Below, piece after piece: positions 53,590 to 62,086 of a stretch of DNA of 64,000 nt. Both the position numbers and the translations under genes were made by a program. The stretch is taken from assembly GCA_016125285.1 (NCBI GenBank), contig WGMA01000011.1, forward strand, positions 1-64,000. The letters are read 5' to 3'. This stretch comes from Phycisphaera sp. Its GTDB lineage: Bacteria > Planctomycetota > Phycisphaerae > Phycisphaerales > Zrk34. Numbering within the stretch: position 1 is the stretch's first letter; every line of letters starts with the position of its first letter. The notes beneath the pieces are model-generated. The model was not told the DNA's origin. It made no database searches and saw only the letters and a list, made by a program, of their open reading frames with translations.

Positions 53590-54359
53590 AGCTGACCGAC
53601 ATCAGTCCGGACCAGGTCACCTTGTTTAAGATCGACCACCTCAACCTCACGATCGTCACGACGTGGGGTCTGATGGCAGTCATGGCGGTCGGCTCGTGGC
53701 TGGCGACACGCCGCCTGAGCACGGGGCCGAAGGTCTCGCGCTGGCAGAACCTGCTCGAGGTGGTCGTCGGTTTCGTGCGCCAACAGATACGCGACGTCAC
53801 GCACGGGTCCGCCACACGCTACCTGCCGTTCATCGGCACGCTGTTCCTGTTCATCGCCGTGTCGAACCTGCTGCTGATCGTGCCGGGCTACGTCGCGCCG
53901 ACCGCGTCGCTGTCAACAACCACGGCCCTGGCGCTGTGCGTGCTCGTCGCCGTGCCGATCTACGGCATCAGCGGCATGGGGCTCGGTGCGTACCTGCGCC
54001 AGTACATCCGCCCGAGCGTGTTCATGCTGCCGTTCAACGTGATCGGCGAACTGTCGCGGACGCTCGCCCTGGCGGTGCGTCTGTTCGGCAACGTGATGAG
54101 CGGCATGAAGATCGGCGCGATCCTGCTGGCCGTCGCCCCGCTCGTGTTCCCCATCGTCATGCACCTGTTCGGCCTGCTCACCGGGCTCATCCAGGCGTAC
54201 ATCTTCGCCATCCTCGCGATGGTCTACATCGCCTCGGGCGAGCAACACAACGCGAAGGCGCCGCCGCTGCCGACAGACAACGACGCCAGCGCCACCGAAC
54301 AACCGCAACAACCGCAACAACCGCAACAACCGCAACAACCGCAACAACCGCAAGCGTAA
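53586..54359 (+). CDS. atpB: N-ATPase subunit a
   Basis: A 257-aa membrane stator subunit. The essential arginine is in the helix with RTLALAVRLFGNVMSGMKIGAIL (about residue 160), and HLFGLLTGLIQAYIFAILAMVYIASGEQ is the C-terminal conserved helix. It forms the ion half-channels together with the c-ring. After the last helix the protein ends in a Gln/Pro repeat, the six-copy tandem repeat at 54300-54353. Such a tail is unusual. Confidence 0.93.
   Translation: MKLTDISPDQVTLFKIDHLNLTIVTTWGLMAVMAVGSWLATRRLSTGPKVSRWQNLLEVVVGFVRQQIRDVTHGSATRYLPFIGTLFLFIAVSNLLLIVPGYVAPTASLSTTTALALCVLVAVPIYGISGMGLGAYLRQYIRPSVFMLPFNVIGELSRTLALAVRLFGNVMSGMKIGAILLAVAPLVFPIVMHLFGLLTGLIQAYIFAILAMVYIASGEQHNAKAPPLPTDNDASATEQPQQPQQPQQPQQPQQPQA
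54300..54353 (+). repeat. Nine-base tandem repeat encoding the (QPQ)n tail of AtpB
   Basis: CAACCGCAA is repeated six times in perfect tandem, ending two codons before the stop. In frame it encodes Gln-Pro-Gln units, so unit-number changes would alter tail length without shifting the frame. Confidence 0.9.
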
Positions 54360-54384
54360 CCCTGTCACGAAAGGACGATCAAAT

Positions 54385-54654
54385 ATGGACTCTGAAACAA
54401 TCATCGCGGCGGTTTCGATCGCCACCGCGGGCATCACGATCGCGATCGGATCGGTGGGCCCGGCGCTCGGCGAGGGCCGGGCGCTGGCCGAAGCGATGCA
54501 CGCCATCGCCCAGCAGCCCGACGAATCCGGCACCATCATCCGCACGCTGTTCGTGGGCCTGGCGATGGTGGAGTCGACGGCGATCTACTGCTTTGTCGTG
54601 TCCATGATCCTGCTGTTCGCCAACCCGTTCGTGCATGCCGCGTCGGGCGGCTGA
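54385..54654 (+). CDS. atpE: N-ATPase subunit c
   Basis: An 89-aa two-helix proteolipid. TM1 carries GPALGEG with Glu30, and TM2 carries MVESTAIY with the ion-binding Glu63 followed by Ser64-Thr65. A Glu at the TM1 position where Na+-type c-subunits have Gln, plus EST in TM2, is the double-carboxylate pattern reported for N-ATPase rotors such as the Burkholderia pseudomallei c17 ring, which was measured as proton-specific. Coupling to Na+ or H+ therefore cannot be stated here. The gene has AAAGGAC before its start. Confidence 0.94.
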   Translation: MDSETIIAAVSIATAGITIAIGSVGPALGEGRALAEAMHAIAQQPDESGTIIRTLFVGLAMVESTAIYCFVVSMILLFANPFVHAASGG

Positions 54655-54680
54655 TCGCGCAAGCGCGAGGAGGCTCCGAC

Positions 54681-55463
54681 ATGCTGATCGACTGGTTCAC
54701 CGTCGTCGCCCAAGCGATCAACTTCCTGATCCTGGTGGTGCTGCTGAAGGTCTTTCTGTTCGACCGCGTGGTCAAGGCGATGGACCAGCGCGAGCGTGAC
54801 ATCGCCGCACGGATCGACGACGCCGAGCAGCGGAAGCGCACCGCCGAGGGCATGGTCACCGACGCCGAGGCGAAGAACCGCCGGTTCGAATCCGAGCGTC
54901 AGTCGATGATCGCCGACGCCCGCGGCGAGGCCGACCGCCTACGCGACGAGTGGACGCGGGAGGCGCGCAAGCAGGTCGATCAGCTGAAGCGGCGGTGGTC
55001 CGAGTCCGTGTCGCACCAGCACGACGAGTTCCTCCGCGAGCTGCGACAGCGTGTGGGCCAGCAGACCGTCGACATCGCCCGGCAGGCCCTGCGCGACCTG
55101 GCCGACGCGGACCTTCAGGCGCGCATGACCGAGACGTTCGCCCGTCGGCTCGACACGCTGGACGAAGCCACGCGGGCGAAGATCGCCGCGAAGGTCGGCG
55201 AGGCGAGCGGGACGCTCGACGTCCACACATCGTTCGAGTTGTCGGACGACCAGAGGCGTGCGATTACCGACGTTGTTCACCGCGTGCTCGCCAGCGACCG
55301 TGAACTCCGGTTCGACATCGACGACGCGATGATCTGCGGCGTGGAGCTGCGCGTCGACGGCTTCGCGATCGGCTGGAACCTCGACGCGTATCTCGACACG
55401 CTGACCGAATCGATCGGCCAGTCCCTCAGCAACGCCACGGAGACGTCGACGGTCCACGCCTGA
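54681..55463 (+). CDS. atpF: N-ATPase subunit b (long form)
   Basis: A 260-aa peripheral-stalk protein, longer than the usual 155-aa b subunit. A single N-terminal membrane helix ([23 protein letters not shown]) is followed by a long coiled-coil to about residue 130 rich in Arg/Glu and then a globular part ([26 protein letters not shown]...) that may substitute for the missing delta subunit, since no atpH lies in the operon. This agrees with published N-ATPase operons. It lies 26 bases after atpE. Confidence 0.92.
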   Translation: MLIDWFTVVAQAINFLILVVLLKVFLFDRVVKAMDQRERDIAARIDDAEQRKRTAEGMVTDAEAKNRRFESERQSMIADARGEADRLRDEWTREARKQVDQLKRRWSESVSHQHDEFLRELRQRVGQQTVDIARQALRDLADADLQARMTETFARRLDTLDEATRAKIAAKVGEASGTLDVHTSFELSDDQRRAITDVVHRVLASDRELRFDIDDAMICGVELRVDGFAIGWNLDAYLDTLTESIGQSLSNATETSTVHA

Positions 55464-55488
55464 TGCGCTATACGCCGCGACCCGCACG

Positions 55489-57063
55489 ATGAACCGACAC
55501 CACAACATGCCGAGCGACCAGCAGCCCGTCGACCTGACCGCGTCGTTGGACGCCGTCGATCGCGCGACCGGCGACGCCCTGCGCAAGCACCACCCGGAGG
55601 TGCGCACGCGTGAGGTCGGCCGCATCATGCAGATCGGCCAGGGCATCGCGCGTGTCGACGGCCTGCCCAACGCGCAGTCGGACGAATTGCTGCGGTTTCC
55701 CGACAACCGGCGTGGCATCGCGTTCAACCTCGACCCGCACGAGATCGGCGTCATCCTGCTCGACCACGCACACGGCATCGAGGCGGGCGAGCTGGTGTAC
55801 CGGACCGGCCGCGTGGTCGACGTGCCGGTCGGCCCGGGGATCATCGGGCGCGTGGTCGATCCGCTCGGTCGGCCGCTCGACGAATCGGGGCCCGTTCAGG
55901 CGATCGAGCACCGCCCCATCGAGCGCGACGCGCCCGGCATCATGGAACGATCCGCGGTCGGCACGCCGCTGCAGACCGGCATCAAGGCGATCGATGCGTT
56001 GGTGCCGATCGGGCGCGGGCAGCGCGAGCTGATCGTCGGCGACCGGCAGACCGGCAAGTCGTCGATCGCGATCGACACGATCGTCAACCAGCGCGGCAAG
56101 GACGTGCTGTGCATCTACTGCGCCGTCGGGCAACAGGGCAGCGCGGTGGCCAAACTGATCGACGACCTCCGCCGGTTGGGCGCGATGGAGTACACGTCGG
56201 TCGTCGCGACGACGGGCGACGATCCCGCGGGCCTGCAGTTCATCGCGCCCTACGCCGCGACGACGATGGCGGAGTACTTCATGGAGCGCGGGCGCGACGT
56301 GCTCATCGTGTACGACAACCTCACGACGCACGCCGTGGCGTACCGCGAGCTGTCGCTGCTGCTGCGGCGCCCGCCCGGTCGCGAGGCGTTCCCGGGCGAC
56401 ATCTTCTACATCCACTCGCGTCTGCTCGAACGCGCAACGCACCTCAACGAATCGCTCGGCGGCGGGTCGCTGACCGCGCTGCCGATCGTCGAGACCGAGG
56501 CGCAGAACATCAGCGGCTACATCCCCACGAACCTGATCTCGATCACCGACGGGCAGATCTTCCTCTCGCCGCGGCTGTTTCAACAGGGCGTGCTGCCGGC
56601 GGTGGACGTCGGGCGATCGGTGTCGCGTGTCGGCGGACAGGCGCAGCTTCCCGCGTTCCGCGCCGTGGCCGGTCCGCTGCGGCTTTCGTATGCGCAGTTC
56701 GAAGAACTCGAACGGTTCGCCCGCTACGGCGCGCGCCTCGAAGAGAACATGCGACGCACGCTCGACCACGGCCGACGCGTACGCGCCGTGCTCAAGCAAC
56801 CCGTCTACGCCCCGCTACCGGCGGCGCACCAGATCGCCGTGCTGCTCGCGGTCACCGAGGGGCTGCTCGATACGGTGTCGCCCGACAAGGTCGCGGATGT
56901 TGAAGCGGGCATCGGCAAGATGTTGAGCGAGCAGTTGCCCGACGTCGTCGACCGCATCCACTCCGGCAAGCAGCTCTCCGACGACGATCGCGCCGCGCTG
57001 CTGAAGCTGTGCAGCGACGTGATCGCACCGTTCGGTCTGGAGGTCGCCGATGGAAACGATTGA
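55489..57063 (+). CDS. atpA: N-ATPase alpha subunit
   Basis: A 524-aa alpha subunit. The P-loop is GDRQTGKSS from residue 184, with the regulatory nucleotide site around [12 protein letters not shown] and [12 protein letters not shown], followed by the [27 protein letters not shown] region and the arginine-finger block [28 protein letters not shown]. It is non-catalytic and pairs with AtpD. Its stop codon overlaps atpG by 14 bases. The N-terminal 40 residues are polar and variable. Confidence 0.95.
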   Translation: MNRHHNMPSDQQPVDLTASLDAVDRATGDALRKHHPEVRTREVGRIMQIGQGIARVDGLPNAQSDELLRFPDNRRGIAFNLDPHEIGVILLDHAHGIEAGELVYRTGRVVDVPVGPGIIGRVVDPLGRPLDESGPVQAIEHRPIERDAPGIMERSAVGTPLQTGIKAIDALVPIGRGQRELIVGDRQTGKSSIAIDTIVNQRGKDVLCIYCAVGQQGSAVAKLIDDLRRLGAMEYTSVVATTGDDPAGLQFIAPYAATTMAEYFMERGRDVLIVYDNLTTHAVAYRELSLLLRRPPGREAFPGDIFYIHSRLLERATHLNESLGGGSLTALPIVETEAQNISGYIPTNLISITDGQIFLSPRLFQQGVLPAVDVGRSVSRVGGQAQLPAFRAVAGPLRLSYAQFEELERFARYGARLEENMRRTLDHGRRVRAVLKQPVYAPLPAAHQIAVLLAVTEGLLDTVSPDKVADVEAGIGKMLSEQLPDVVDRIHSGKQLSDDDRAALLKLCSDVIAPFGLEVADGND

Positions 57064-57946
57064 GGCGATCAGCCGCCGCATCCGCACCGCCGAGGACCTG
57101 CGCTCCGTCGTCCGTACGATGAAGGGGCTCGCCGCGGTGAGCATCCGGCAATATGAGCGTGCGGTGGCCTCGCTGGAGAACTACAACCACGCCGTCGAGA
57201 TGGGCCTGCAGATCGTCCTGCGACATGAGGACACGGTGATGCGTCCCCGCGCCACGCACCGCGATGGCCGGGTCGCGGCCCTTGTGTTCGGCAGCGACCA
57301 GGGCTTGTGCGGACCGCTGAACCGCCAGGTCGTTGAACACGCCATCAGCGAGCTTGATGGGGTTGCGCGCGGCGGCAAGGCTCAGATCGGCGCGTTGATC
57401 GCCGTCGGGTCGCGGGCCGCGATGGAGTTGGAGATGTCCGGCCGACGCCCCGAGCACGTCATCCATCTGCCCAGCTCCGTGGCGGGGATTACGGAGCGTG
57501 TGCAGGACGTGCTGCTGCAGCTGGACGCGTGGCGGGCTGCGCAGCATGTCGAACGTGTGCTGCTGTTTCATCAGCGGACGGAGCGCGGCCGCGCGTGGCG
57601 GCCGGCCACCGTGCAGGTCCTGCCGGTCGACACCGCGTGGCTCGACACGCTGCGACGGCGTCCCTGGCCGACGCGGAACACGCCGACGTTCACCATGCCG
57701 CCCGCCGCCCTGCTGAGCGATCTCATCCAGCAGCACCTGTTCGGCGTGCTCTACCGCGCGTTCGCCGAGTCGCTGGCGAGCGAGAACGCCGCTCGCCTCG
57801 CCGCGATGCAGGCCGCGGAAAAGAACATCGACGAGCGCTGGCAGCAGCTCAAGGCGTTGTTCCACCAGCAGCGCCAGGCGGTGATCACCGAAGAGCTGCT
57901 CGACGTCGTGTCCGGGTTCGAGACGATGCGGCACAACAAGCGTTAA
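57050..57946 (+). CDS. atpG: N-ATPase gamma subunit
   Basis: A 298-aa gamma subunit. It starts with [20 protein letters not shown] and ends with [20 protein letters not shown], the coiled-coil ends, with [19 protein letters not shown] in the middle domain. It is divergent from the isolated atpG at 26165 and completes the N-ATPase order D-C-Q-R-B-E-F-A-G. Converges with the CBS gene (4-base gap), so the operon ends here; no terminator hairpin is seen. Confidence 0.93.
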   Translation: METIEAISRRIRTAEDLRSVVRTMKGLAAVSIRQYERAVASLENYNHAVEMGLQIVLRHEDTVMRPRATHRDGRVAALVFGSDQGLCGPLNRQVVEHAISELDGVARGGKAQIGALIAVGSRAAMELEMSGRRPEHVIHLPSSVAGITERVQDVLLQLDAWRAAQHVERVLLFHQRTERGRAWRPATVQVLPVDTAWLDTLRRRPWPTRNTPTFTMPPAALLSDLIQQHLFGVLYRAFAESLASENAARLAAMQAAEKNIDERWQQLKALFHQQRQAVITEELLDVVSGFETMRHNKR

Positions 57947-57950
57947 CCCG

Positions 57951-58433
57951 TCACGCGCCCGCGTCCTGCTCCGGCGTGTCGGCGTCCGCGTCGTCCTCCG
58001 CCGCGGTTTCGTCGGGCTGATGCATGTAGTCGCGCAGCACCTCGGCGAGGCGCACGGCGCCGAGGATGCGACCGGAATCATCGATCACCGGCAGGTCTTC
58101 CTGTTCGTGGTCGACCATGCGTGCGAGCACGTCGTCGAGGTGTTCGTCGGGATGCGCCGTGGCGAAGTGACGCGTCATCGACTCAACGGGACCGGCGGTC
58201 AGGCGGTCGAGGATCTGTCGCCGCGAGTGACGCGGGTGATGCGCGTGCAGCACGTGGCGGGCAAGACGGCGCATCGACACGAGGCCGACGATCCGGCCGT
58301 CGGCGTCGACGACGTAGAGGTCGCGTGCGCCGGGGTCGGTGAACAGCACGTCGGCGGCGGCCTCGGTGGTCGCGTCTTCGGTCACGGTCAGCGGTTGCCG
58401 CGGATGAACGGCGAGCCAGTGGTTGACGTTCAT
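57951..58433 (-). CDS. Two-CBS-domain regulatory protein
   Basis: A 160-aa protein consisting of a CBS pair: DLYVVDADGRIVGLVSMRRLARHVL in the first repeat and DLPVIDDSGRILGAVRLAEVLRDYM in the second, each the final strand-helix of a CBS motif. Such pairs bind adenine nucleotides and gate transporters. It overlaps the stop of the antiporter gene by four bases (start at 58433, ATGA), so it probably regulates that antiporter. The C-terminus is acidic and disordered. Confidence 0.9.
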   Translation of the reverse strand: MNVNHWLAVHPRQPLTVTEDATTEAAADVLFTDPGARDLYVVDADGRIVGLVSMRRLARHVLHAHHPRHSRRQILDRLTAGPVESMTRHFATAHPDEHLDDVLARMVDHEQEDLPVIDDSGRILGAVRLAEVLRDYMHQPDETAAEDDADADTPEQDAGA

Positions 58434-59686
58434 GGCCTGCTCCGTGGGCGTTTATCGCCGATCTCGCCGACACGCTGCAGCGCGAGCCGCGTGAGGATCG
58501 GACCGATCAGTTCGTTGAGCACGGTGGCGATGAGCACGACGGTGACGAGTCGATGGCCGATGGACTCCAACGCGGGCGCCGCCGACGCGGCCATCGCCAG
58601 GCCGATCGCCACGCCGCCCTGTGGCACGAGCCCCATGCCGAACCAGCGCGCGACCCGGCGCGGCGCTCCGACCGCCGTCAACGACACGCCAGCGCCGAGC
58701 ATCTTGCCCGCGGCGCGGCACGCCACGTACGCCAGCACGATCGGCCCGAGCGGCAGCAACTCACCGACGAGGAAGTGCGCCCCCGCCAGCGTGAACAGCA
58801 CCGCGATCGCCAGTTCCTCCAGCGACTCGATCGGCGCGAACCACTTCTCGCCGTCGCGCCGGTGGATCGCACGCAGCGTAAAGCCGAACACCATCACCGC
58901 CAGCAGCGGCGACACGTGGACGCGTTCGCTTGCGCCCAGCGCCAGCAGGATGGCGCCGATCAACAGCACCTGGACGAGGTCGCGCTGCGTCAGCTTCGCC
59001 CCGGCGAATCCCGCGAGGACGGCCGAGGATGCGCCCAGCAGGACCGCGCCGAGGATCTCCCACAAGGCCATCAGCGGACCGCCCGCCTCGCTCGCCCCGC
59101 CGCCGAGCACCGCCGTGGCGATGAGCGTGTACGCGATCAGGCCGAAGGCGTCGTCGACCGCCACGACGCCGAGCAGCGTCTGCGAGAACACGCCGCGTGC
59201 GCGGTACTGGTGCAGGACCGCGACGGTCGCCGCGGGGTCGGTCGCCGCCGCGATCGCACCGAGCATTGCCGCCATCTTGAAGCCCGTGGCGTCGGCCTGC
59301 GAACCGGTCAACACGATCAAGCCCCACAGCCCCAGCGCGACCACCACCACCGCGCCGGTCACCTCGCCCGCGGCGCCCGCGAGCACGAGCTTGCCCACCC
59401 GCCGCATCTGGTCGACGGTGATCGATCCGCCGATGAGATACGCGATCAGCCCGAGCATCGCGGTCACCAGTATGTCGGTCCAGCCGTCCAGCACGAGCCC
59501 CACGCGCGGGCCGAGCAGGTCCGGCGAGAACACGATGCCCGCCACGACGTAGCCGAGCATGCGCGGCCCGCCGATGCGCGCGATCAGCGTGCCGAGCAGC
59601 AAGCCGCTGACGAGCAGGAGCCCCAATGCCAGTACCGGATGACCTGTCACGACGTCAATCGTAAGCAACAACGCGCGCCGGTGCAT
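58430..59686 (-). CDS. CPA2-family cation/proton antiporter
   Basis: A 418-aa membrane protein with about twelve helices. GGPRMLGYVVAGIVFSPDLLGP at the start, the GAIAAATDPAATVAVLHQYR block (the ion-binding Asp of the DP motif of CPA2) and the SALFDVDDAFGLI-like VVAVDDAFGLIAYTLIATA helix are present. It likely exchanges Na+ or K+ for H+. Translation is probably coupled to the CBS protein, which suggests regulation by nucleotides. ATG at 59686 is chosen, since the frame upstream to 59761 would run over a terminator hairpin. Together with the N-ATPase it forms an ion-homeostasis block. Confidence 0.87.
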   Translation of the reverse strand: MHRRALLLTIDVVTGHPVLALGLLLVSGLLLGTLIARIGGPRMLGYVVAGIVFSPDLLGPRVGLVLDGWTDILVTAMLGLIAYLIGGSITVDQMRRVGKLVLAGAAGEVTGAVVVVALGLWGLIVLTGSQADATGFKMAAMLGAIAAATDPAATVAVLHQYRARGVFSQTLLGVVAVDDAFGLIAYTLIATAVLGGGASEAGGPLMALWEILGAVLLGASSAVLAGFAGAKLTQRDLVQVLLIGAILLALGASERVHVSPLLAVMVFGFTLRAIHRRDGEKWFAPIESLEELAIAVLFTLAGAHFLVGELLPLGPIVLAYVACRAAGKMLGAGVSLTAVGAPRRVARWFGMGLVPQGGVAIGLAMAASAAPALESIGHRLVTVVLIATVLNELIGPILTRLALQRVGEIGDKRPRSRP

Positions 59687-59725
59687 CAAGCGCGAGCCGG
59701 GGCGCGTCGCCAGGGGCTGCGGAAA

Positions 59726-59765
59726 TGCAAAAAGCCCGTGACCGCTGTGTTTTGCGGTCACGGGC
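59726..59765 (-). terminator. Rho-independent terminator downstream of tRNA-Ser
   Basis: GCCCGTGACCGC (59734-59745) pairs with GCGGTCACGGGC (59754-59765) in a perfect 12-bp stem. On the minus strand the stem is followed by TTTTT (59733-59729), so it stops transcription coming from tRNA-Ser before the antiporter gene. Confidence 0.85.
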
Positions 59766-59775
59766 CTTGAGAATA

Positions 59776-59864
59776 CGGAGAGGGAGGGATTCGAACCCTC
59801 GGTACCGGTTACCCGGTACGCCGCTTTAGCAAAGCGGTACCTTCAGCCACTCGGCCACCTCTCC
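59776..59864 (-). tRNA. tRNA-Ser (GCT)
   Basis: Minus-strand class II tRNA. The acceptor GGAGAGG (from 59864) pairs with CCTCTCC (ending 59777), discriminator G. The anticodon stem CCGCT/AGCGG encloses TTGCTAA, giving anticodon GCT. A long variable arm and GGGTTCGAATCCC T-arm are present. CCA is not encoded. Confidence 0.97.
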
Positions 59865-59934
59865 GGAGGCGACTCGCGAGCGAGTCGATCCGTCAGGCGC
59901 ATAACGTTATCGACTCGCCGGTTTCGGGGCAAGC

Positions 59935-60552
59935 TCACGGACGAAGATTGCCGCGGTCCTGCACCTCGCCCATGCGTGTCGGCAGCAGGTAGTTGGCGCC
60001 GCGGTAAACGTAGACCTCGCCGGAGACCTCGAACACGGCGCGGTCCTGCTTGCGATCGATGACCTGCTCCATCTGCTGCAGCTCTTCGCAGGGCATGAGG
60101 AACATCGGCGGGTCCTTGAGCGTCGGGCCGTCGGACTCGAACACGAAGGCCCACGGCGTCATGCCGCCCGAGGCGCGGATCATGCGGCCGCGGCGCGAGA
60201 TGACCAGCGAGCCCTGCGGGCGGAGCGGGCCGGTCGGCAGCGCCGGCGCGGTGCCGGCGATCGTGCGGATCGCGGCGGGCTGGGCGCCGGGCGCCGTCGG
60301 CGTTGCGGGCGCGGCGGGCTCGATCAGCGGGTTCTCGGAGCGGCGGCGGAGCAGCTCGTTGAGCACCTCCTCGGCGCTGGGCTGATCCTTCTTCGCCGCG
60401 TCGTCGGTCTTCGCGGCGTCCTTCTTCTCGGCGGCCGCGGCCTTGGTCGAGTCGGCCTTCGGCTTCTCGTCGGCGCTGCGCGCCACCAGCGGCAGCAGCA
60501 GGCCTGTCAACATCGCGGCGATCACGCCAACCTTCCATTGCGTTCGCGTCAT
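59935..60552 (-). CDS. Exported protein with disordered linker (205 aa)
   Basis: A signal sequence (WKVGVIAAMLTGLLLPLVARSA) is followed by a Lys/Ala/Asp-rich disordered stretch (about 28-60), then a short helix (EEVLNELLRRRSENPLIEP) and a Pro/Ala-rich linker, then a globular C-terminal domain with WAFVFESDGPTLKDPPMFLMPCEELQQMEQVI and VFEVSGEVYVYRGANYLLP. I do not recognise the family, but small exported proteins of this layout occur in planctomycetes. It lies 30 bases downstream of the PIN/TRAM gene and is probably cotranscribed. Confidence 0.8.
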   Translation of the reverse strand: MTRTQWKVGVIAAMLTGLLLPLVARSADEKPKADSTKAAAAEKKDAAKTDDAAKKDQPSAEEVLNELLRRRSENPLIEPAAPATPTAPGAQPAAIRTIAGTAPALPTGPLRPQGSLVISRRGRMIRASGGMTPWAFVFESDGPTLKDPPMFLMPCEELQQMEQVIDRKQDRAVFEVSGEVYVYRGANYLLPTRMGEVQDRGNLRP

Positions 60553-60582
60553 GTCAGACTCCCGTAATCTTTTCGGGGGTGA

Positions 60583-61746
60583 TTAGTTGGTCTCAACCGT
60601 GGTCGGATCGGCATCGGACGATGGCTTGGGCTTCGCCTTGGCCATGACTCGGCCCTGGCCCGGCTCGTTCGACGGCGGCGTGACGCCGGGGTCGCTGTCC
60701 GAGGCCTCGACGCCGCCCTTGCGCGGCTCGTTGAGCCTGCCGAACATCATACGCCCCGCGGAGGTTTGCAGCACGCTGGTAACCGTCAGGGCCACGTCGC
60801 GGCCGATCATCTCGCGGGCCTTCTCGACCACGACCATCGTGCCGTCCTCGAGGTAACCGACGCCCTGCGACGGCGACTCGCCCGGCTTGACGATCTTCAC
60901 GCTCAGCTGCTCGCCCGGCAGCACCACCGGCCGCAGCGCCTCGGCGAGGATGTTGACGTTGATCACCTCGACGCCGCGCACCTCCGCGACCTTCGTGAGG
61001 TTGAAGTCGGTGGTGATGATCCGCGCGTGCAGGTCCTGGGCGAGCGACACGAGCTTCTGGTCGACCGTCGCGCCCTCGGCCTCGGCGTCCTCGATGCTGA
61101 CGTCGACCGTCGGGTTCGACTGCAGCTTGCCGAGAATGTCCAGACCGCGACGTCCGCGCGCCCGCTTGAGCTTGTCCGCCGAGTCGCTGATCGTCTGCAG
61201 CTCGTCGAGGACGAACTTGGGGATGATCAGCAGCCCCTGGAGGATGTGCGTCGTGGCGATGTCGAGGATGCGGCCGTCGATGATCGCCGAGGTGTCCAGC
61301 AGCATCGGGCGGGTGCCGCGGATCTGCTTGGACAGCTCGACGTACGGGATCACGAAGCGGAAATCATCCTTGGTCTGGATGACCATGGAGATCGACACGA
61401 AGACACAGACCACGCCGATGAGCACCTTGATGCCTTCGAGCAGGTGGTCGGGGATGTCGGGAAAAACGGTGTGGACGAAGTCGACGAGGAAGGACACGGC
61501 GTACGCGGCGATCATGCCGACGATCAGGCCGAGGAACACGCCGGACAACGCCACGAGCTTCTTCTTCGTGGTGAACACGTCGATCGCGACGATCAGCGTG
61601 CTGACGGCGATGGCCCCGATGATGAACAGGAACACGTGCTTCTGCCCGAAGCGTTCGGGCTGGGACTCAGCCAGGCCGACGGCGTAAAGCGCCGCGACGG
61701 CCGCGCTCATCATCACAAACAGCCCGCGCAATAGATTCAGAACCAT
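60583..61746 (-). CDS. PIN/TRAM domain membrane protein (YacL/PilT-like)
   Basis: A 387-aa protein: four membrane helices in the first 125 residues (LRGLFVMMSAAVAALYAVG, HVFLFIIGAIAVSTLIVAI, KKLVALSGVFLGLIVGMIAAYAVSFL, LEGIKVLIGVVCVFVSISMVI), then a PIN nuclease domain with acidic residues in MLLDTSAIIDGRILD, VLDELQTISDS and IITTDFNLTKVA, then a TRAM domain (GYLEDGTMVVVEKAREMIGRDVALTVTSVLQTSAGRMMFG). The family is related to B. subtilis YacL. RNA cleavage or tRNA handling at the membrane is probable. ATG at 61746 with GGAG is the start; the frame further upstream is not coding. Confidence 0.88.
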   Translation of the reverse strand: MVLNLLRGLFVMMSAAVAALYAVGLAESQPERFGQKHVFLFIIGAIAVSTLIVAIDVFTTKKKLVALSGVFLGLIVGMIAAYAVSFLVDFVHTVFPDIPDHLLEGIKVLIGVVCVFVSISMVIQTKDDFRFVIPYVELSKQIRGTRPMLLDTSAIIDGRILDIATTHILQGLLIIPKFVLDELQTISDSADKLKRARGRRGLDILGKLQSNPTVDVSIEDAEAEGATVDQKLVSLAQDLHARIITTDFNLTKVAEVRGVEVINVNILAEALRPVVLPGEQLSVKIVKPGESPSQGVGYLEDGTMVVVEKAREMIGRDVALTVTSVLQTSAGRMMFGRLNEPRKGGVEASDSDPGVTPPSNEPGQGRVMAKAKPKPSSDADPTTVETN

Positions 61747-61868
61747 GCTGTTCTCCGGCAGGAACTTGATTCGACGACCCCCCGGATGAAAACCCACGTC
61801 TGGAACCCCTGTTCAACGATATGCTCGGTACTTCTCTGCGGACGTAAAACTGCGGACTACGCACCGCC

Positions 61869-61896
61869 TTGCCATGCGATATCGACATGGTACACT
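61869..61896 (+). promoter_or_regulatory. Sigma-70-type promoter of trigger factor
   Basis: TTGCCA (61869-61874), 16-base spacer, TACACT (61891-61896). The predicted transcription start near 61903 gives a 5' leader of about 185 bases before tig. Confidence 0.6.
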
Positions 61897-61915
61897 TTCG
61901 CATTCTTGAAAACCA

Positions 61916-62050
61916 GCCCGTTGAGGTATCGACCCGGAAGGACAGCCGGGTCTGGCGTAGGTCAATGGGCGTCGAACCCGCACGCGTGTGCCATGGTCCG
62001 ACGCTCCCCCGCCACGGAGCCTCGACCGGCACGAACCAGGCGTGCGGGTT
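61916..62050 (+). ncRNA. Folded 5' leader of trigger factor (unidentified structured RNA)
   Basis: A nested set of helices can be read. P1: GCCCGTTGA (61916-61924) with TCAATGGGC (61962-61970), one GU pair. P2 inside: GACCCGG (61931-61937) with CCGGGTC (61946-61952). P3: AACCCGCACGC (61975-61985) with GCGTGCGGGTT (62040-62050), perfect 11 bp. Inside P3: GTGCC/GGCAC (61988-61992 / 62028-62032), GGTC/GACC (61995-61998 / 62024-62027), GCTCC/GGAGC (62003-62007 / 62016-62020). P3 ends in TTTTGC, so it could act as an attenuator. It lies 37 bases before the tig start. I do not recognise it as a known riboswitch. Confidence 0.55.
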
Positions 62051-62086
62051 TTGCATTCCCACGCCCCACGCCAAGGAGCGACCGAG

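Noticed and set aside
54300-54353. Possible CRISPR-like repeat array
   Set aside because: Repeats are nine bases, contiguous without spacers and in frame in atpB.
61930-61990. tRNA T-arm look-alike and SRP-like GGAAGGACAGCC in the tig leader
   Set aside because: The T-arm has a mismatch and no matching acceptor strand; the SRP look-alike lacks the flanking symmetric loops. Treated as part of an unidentified leader fold.
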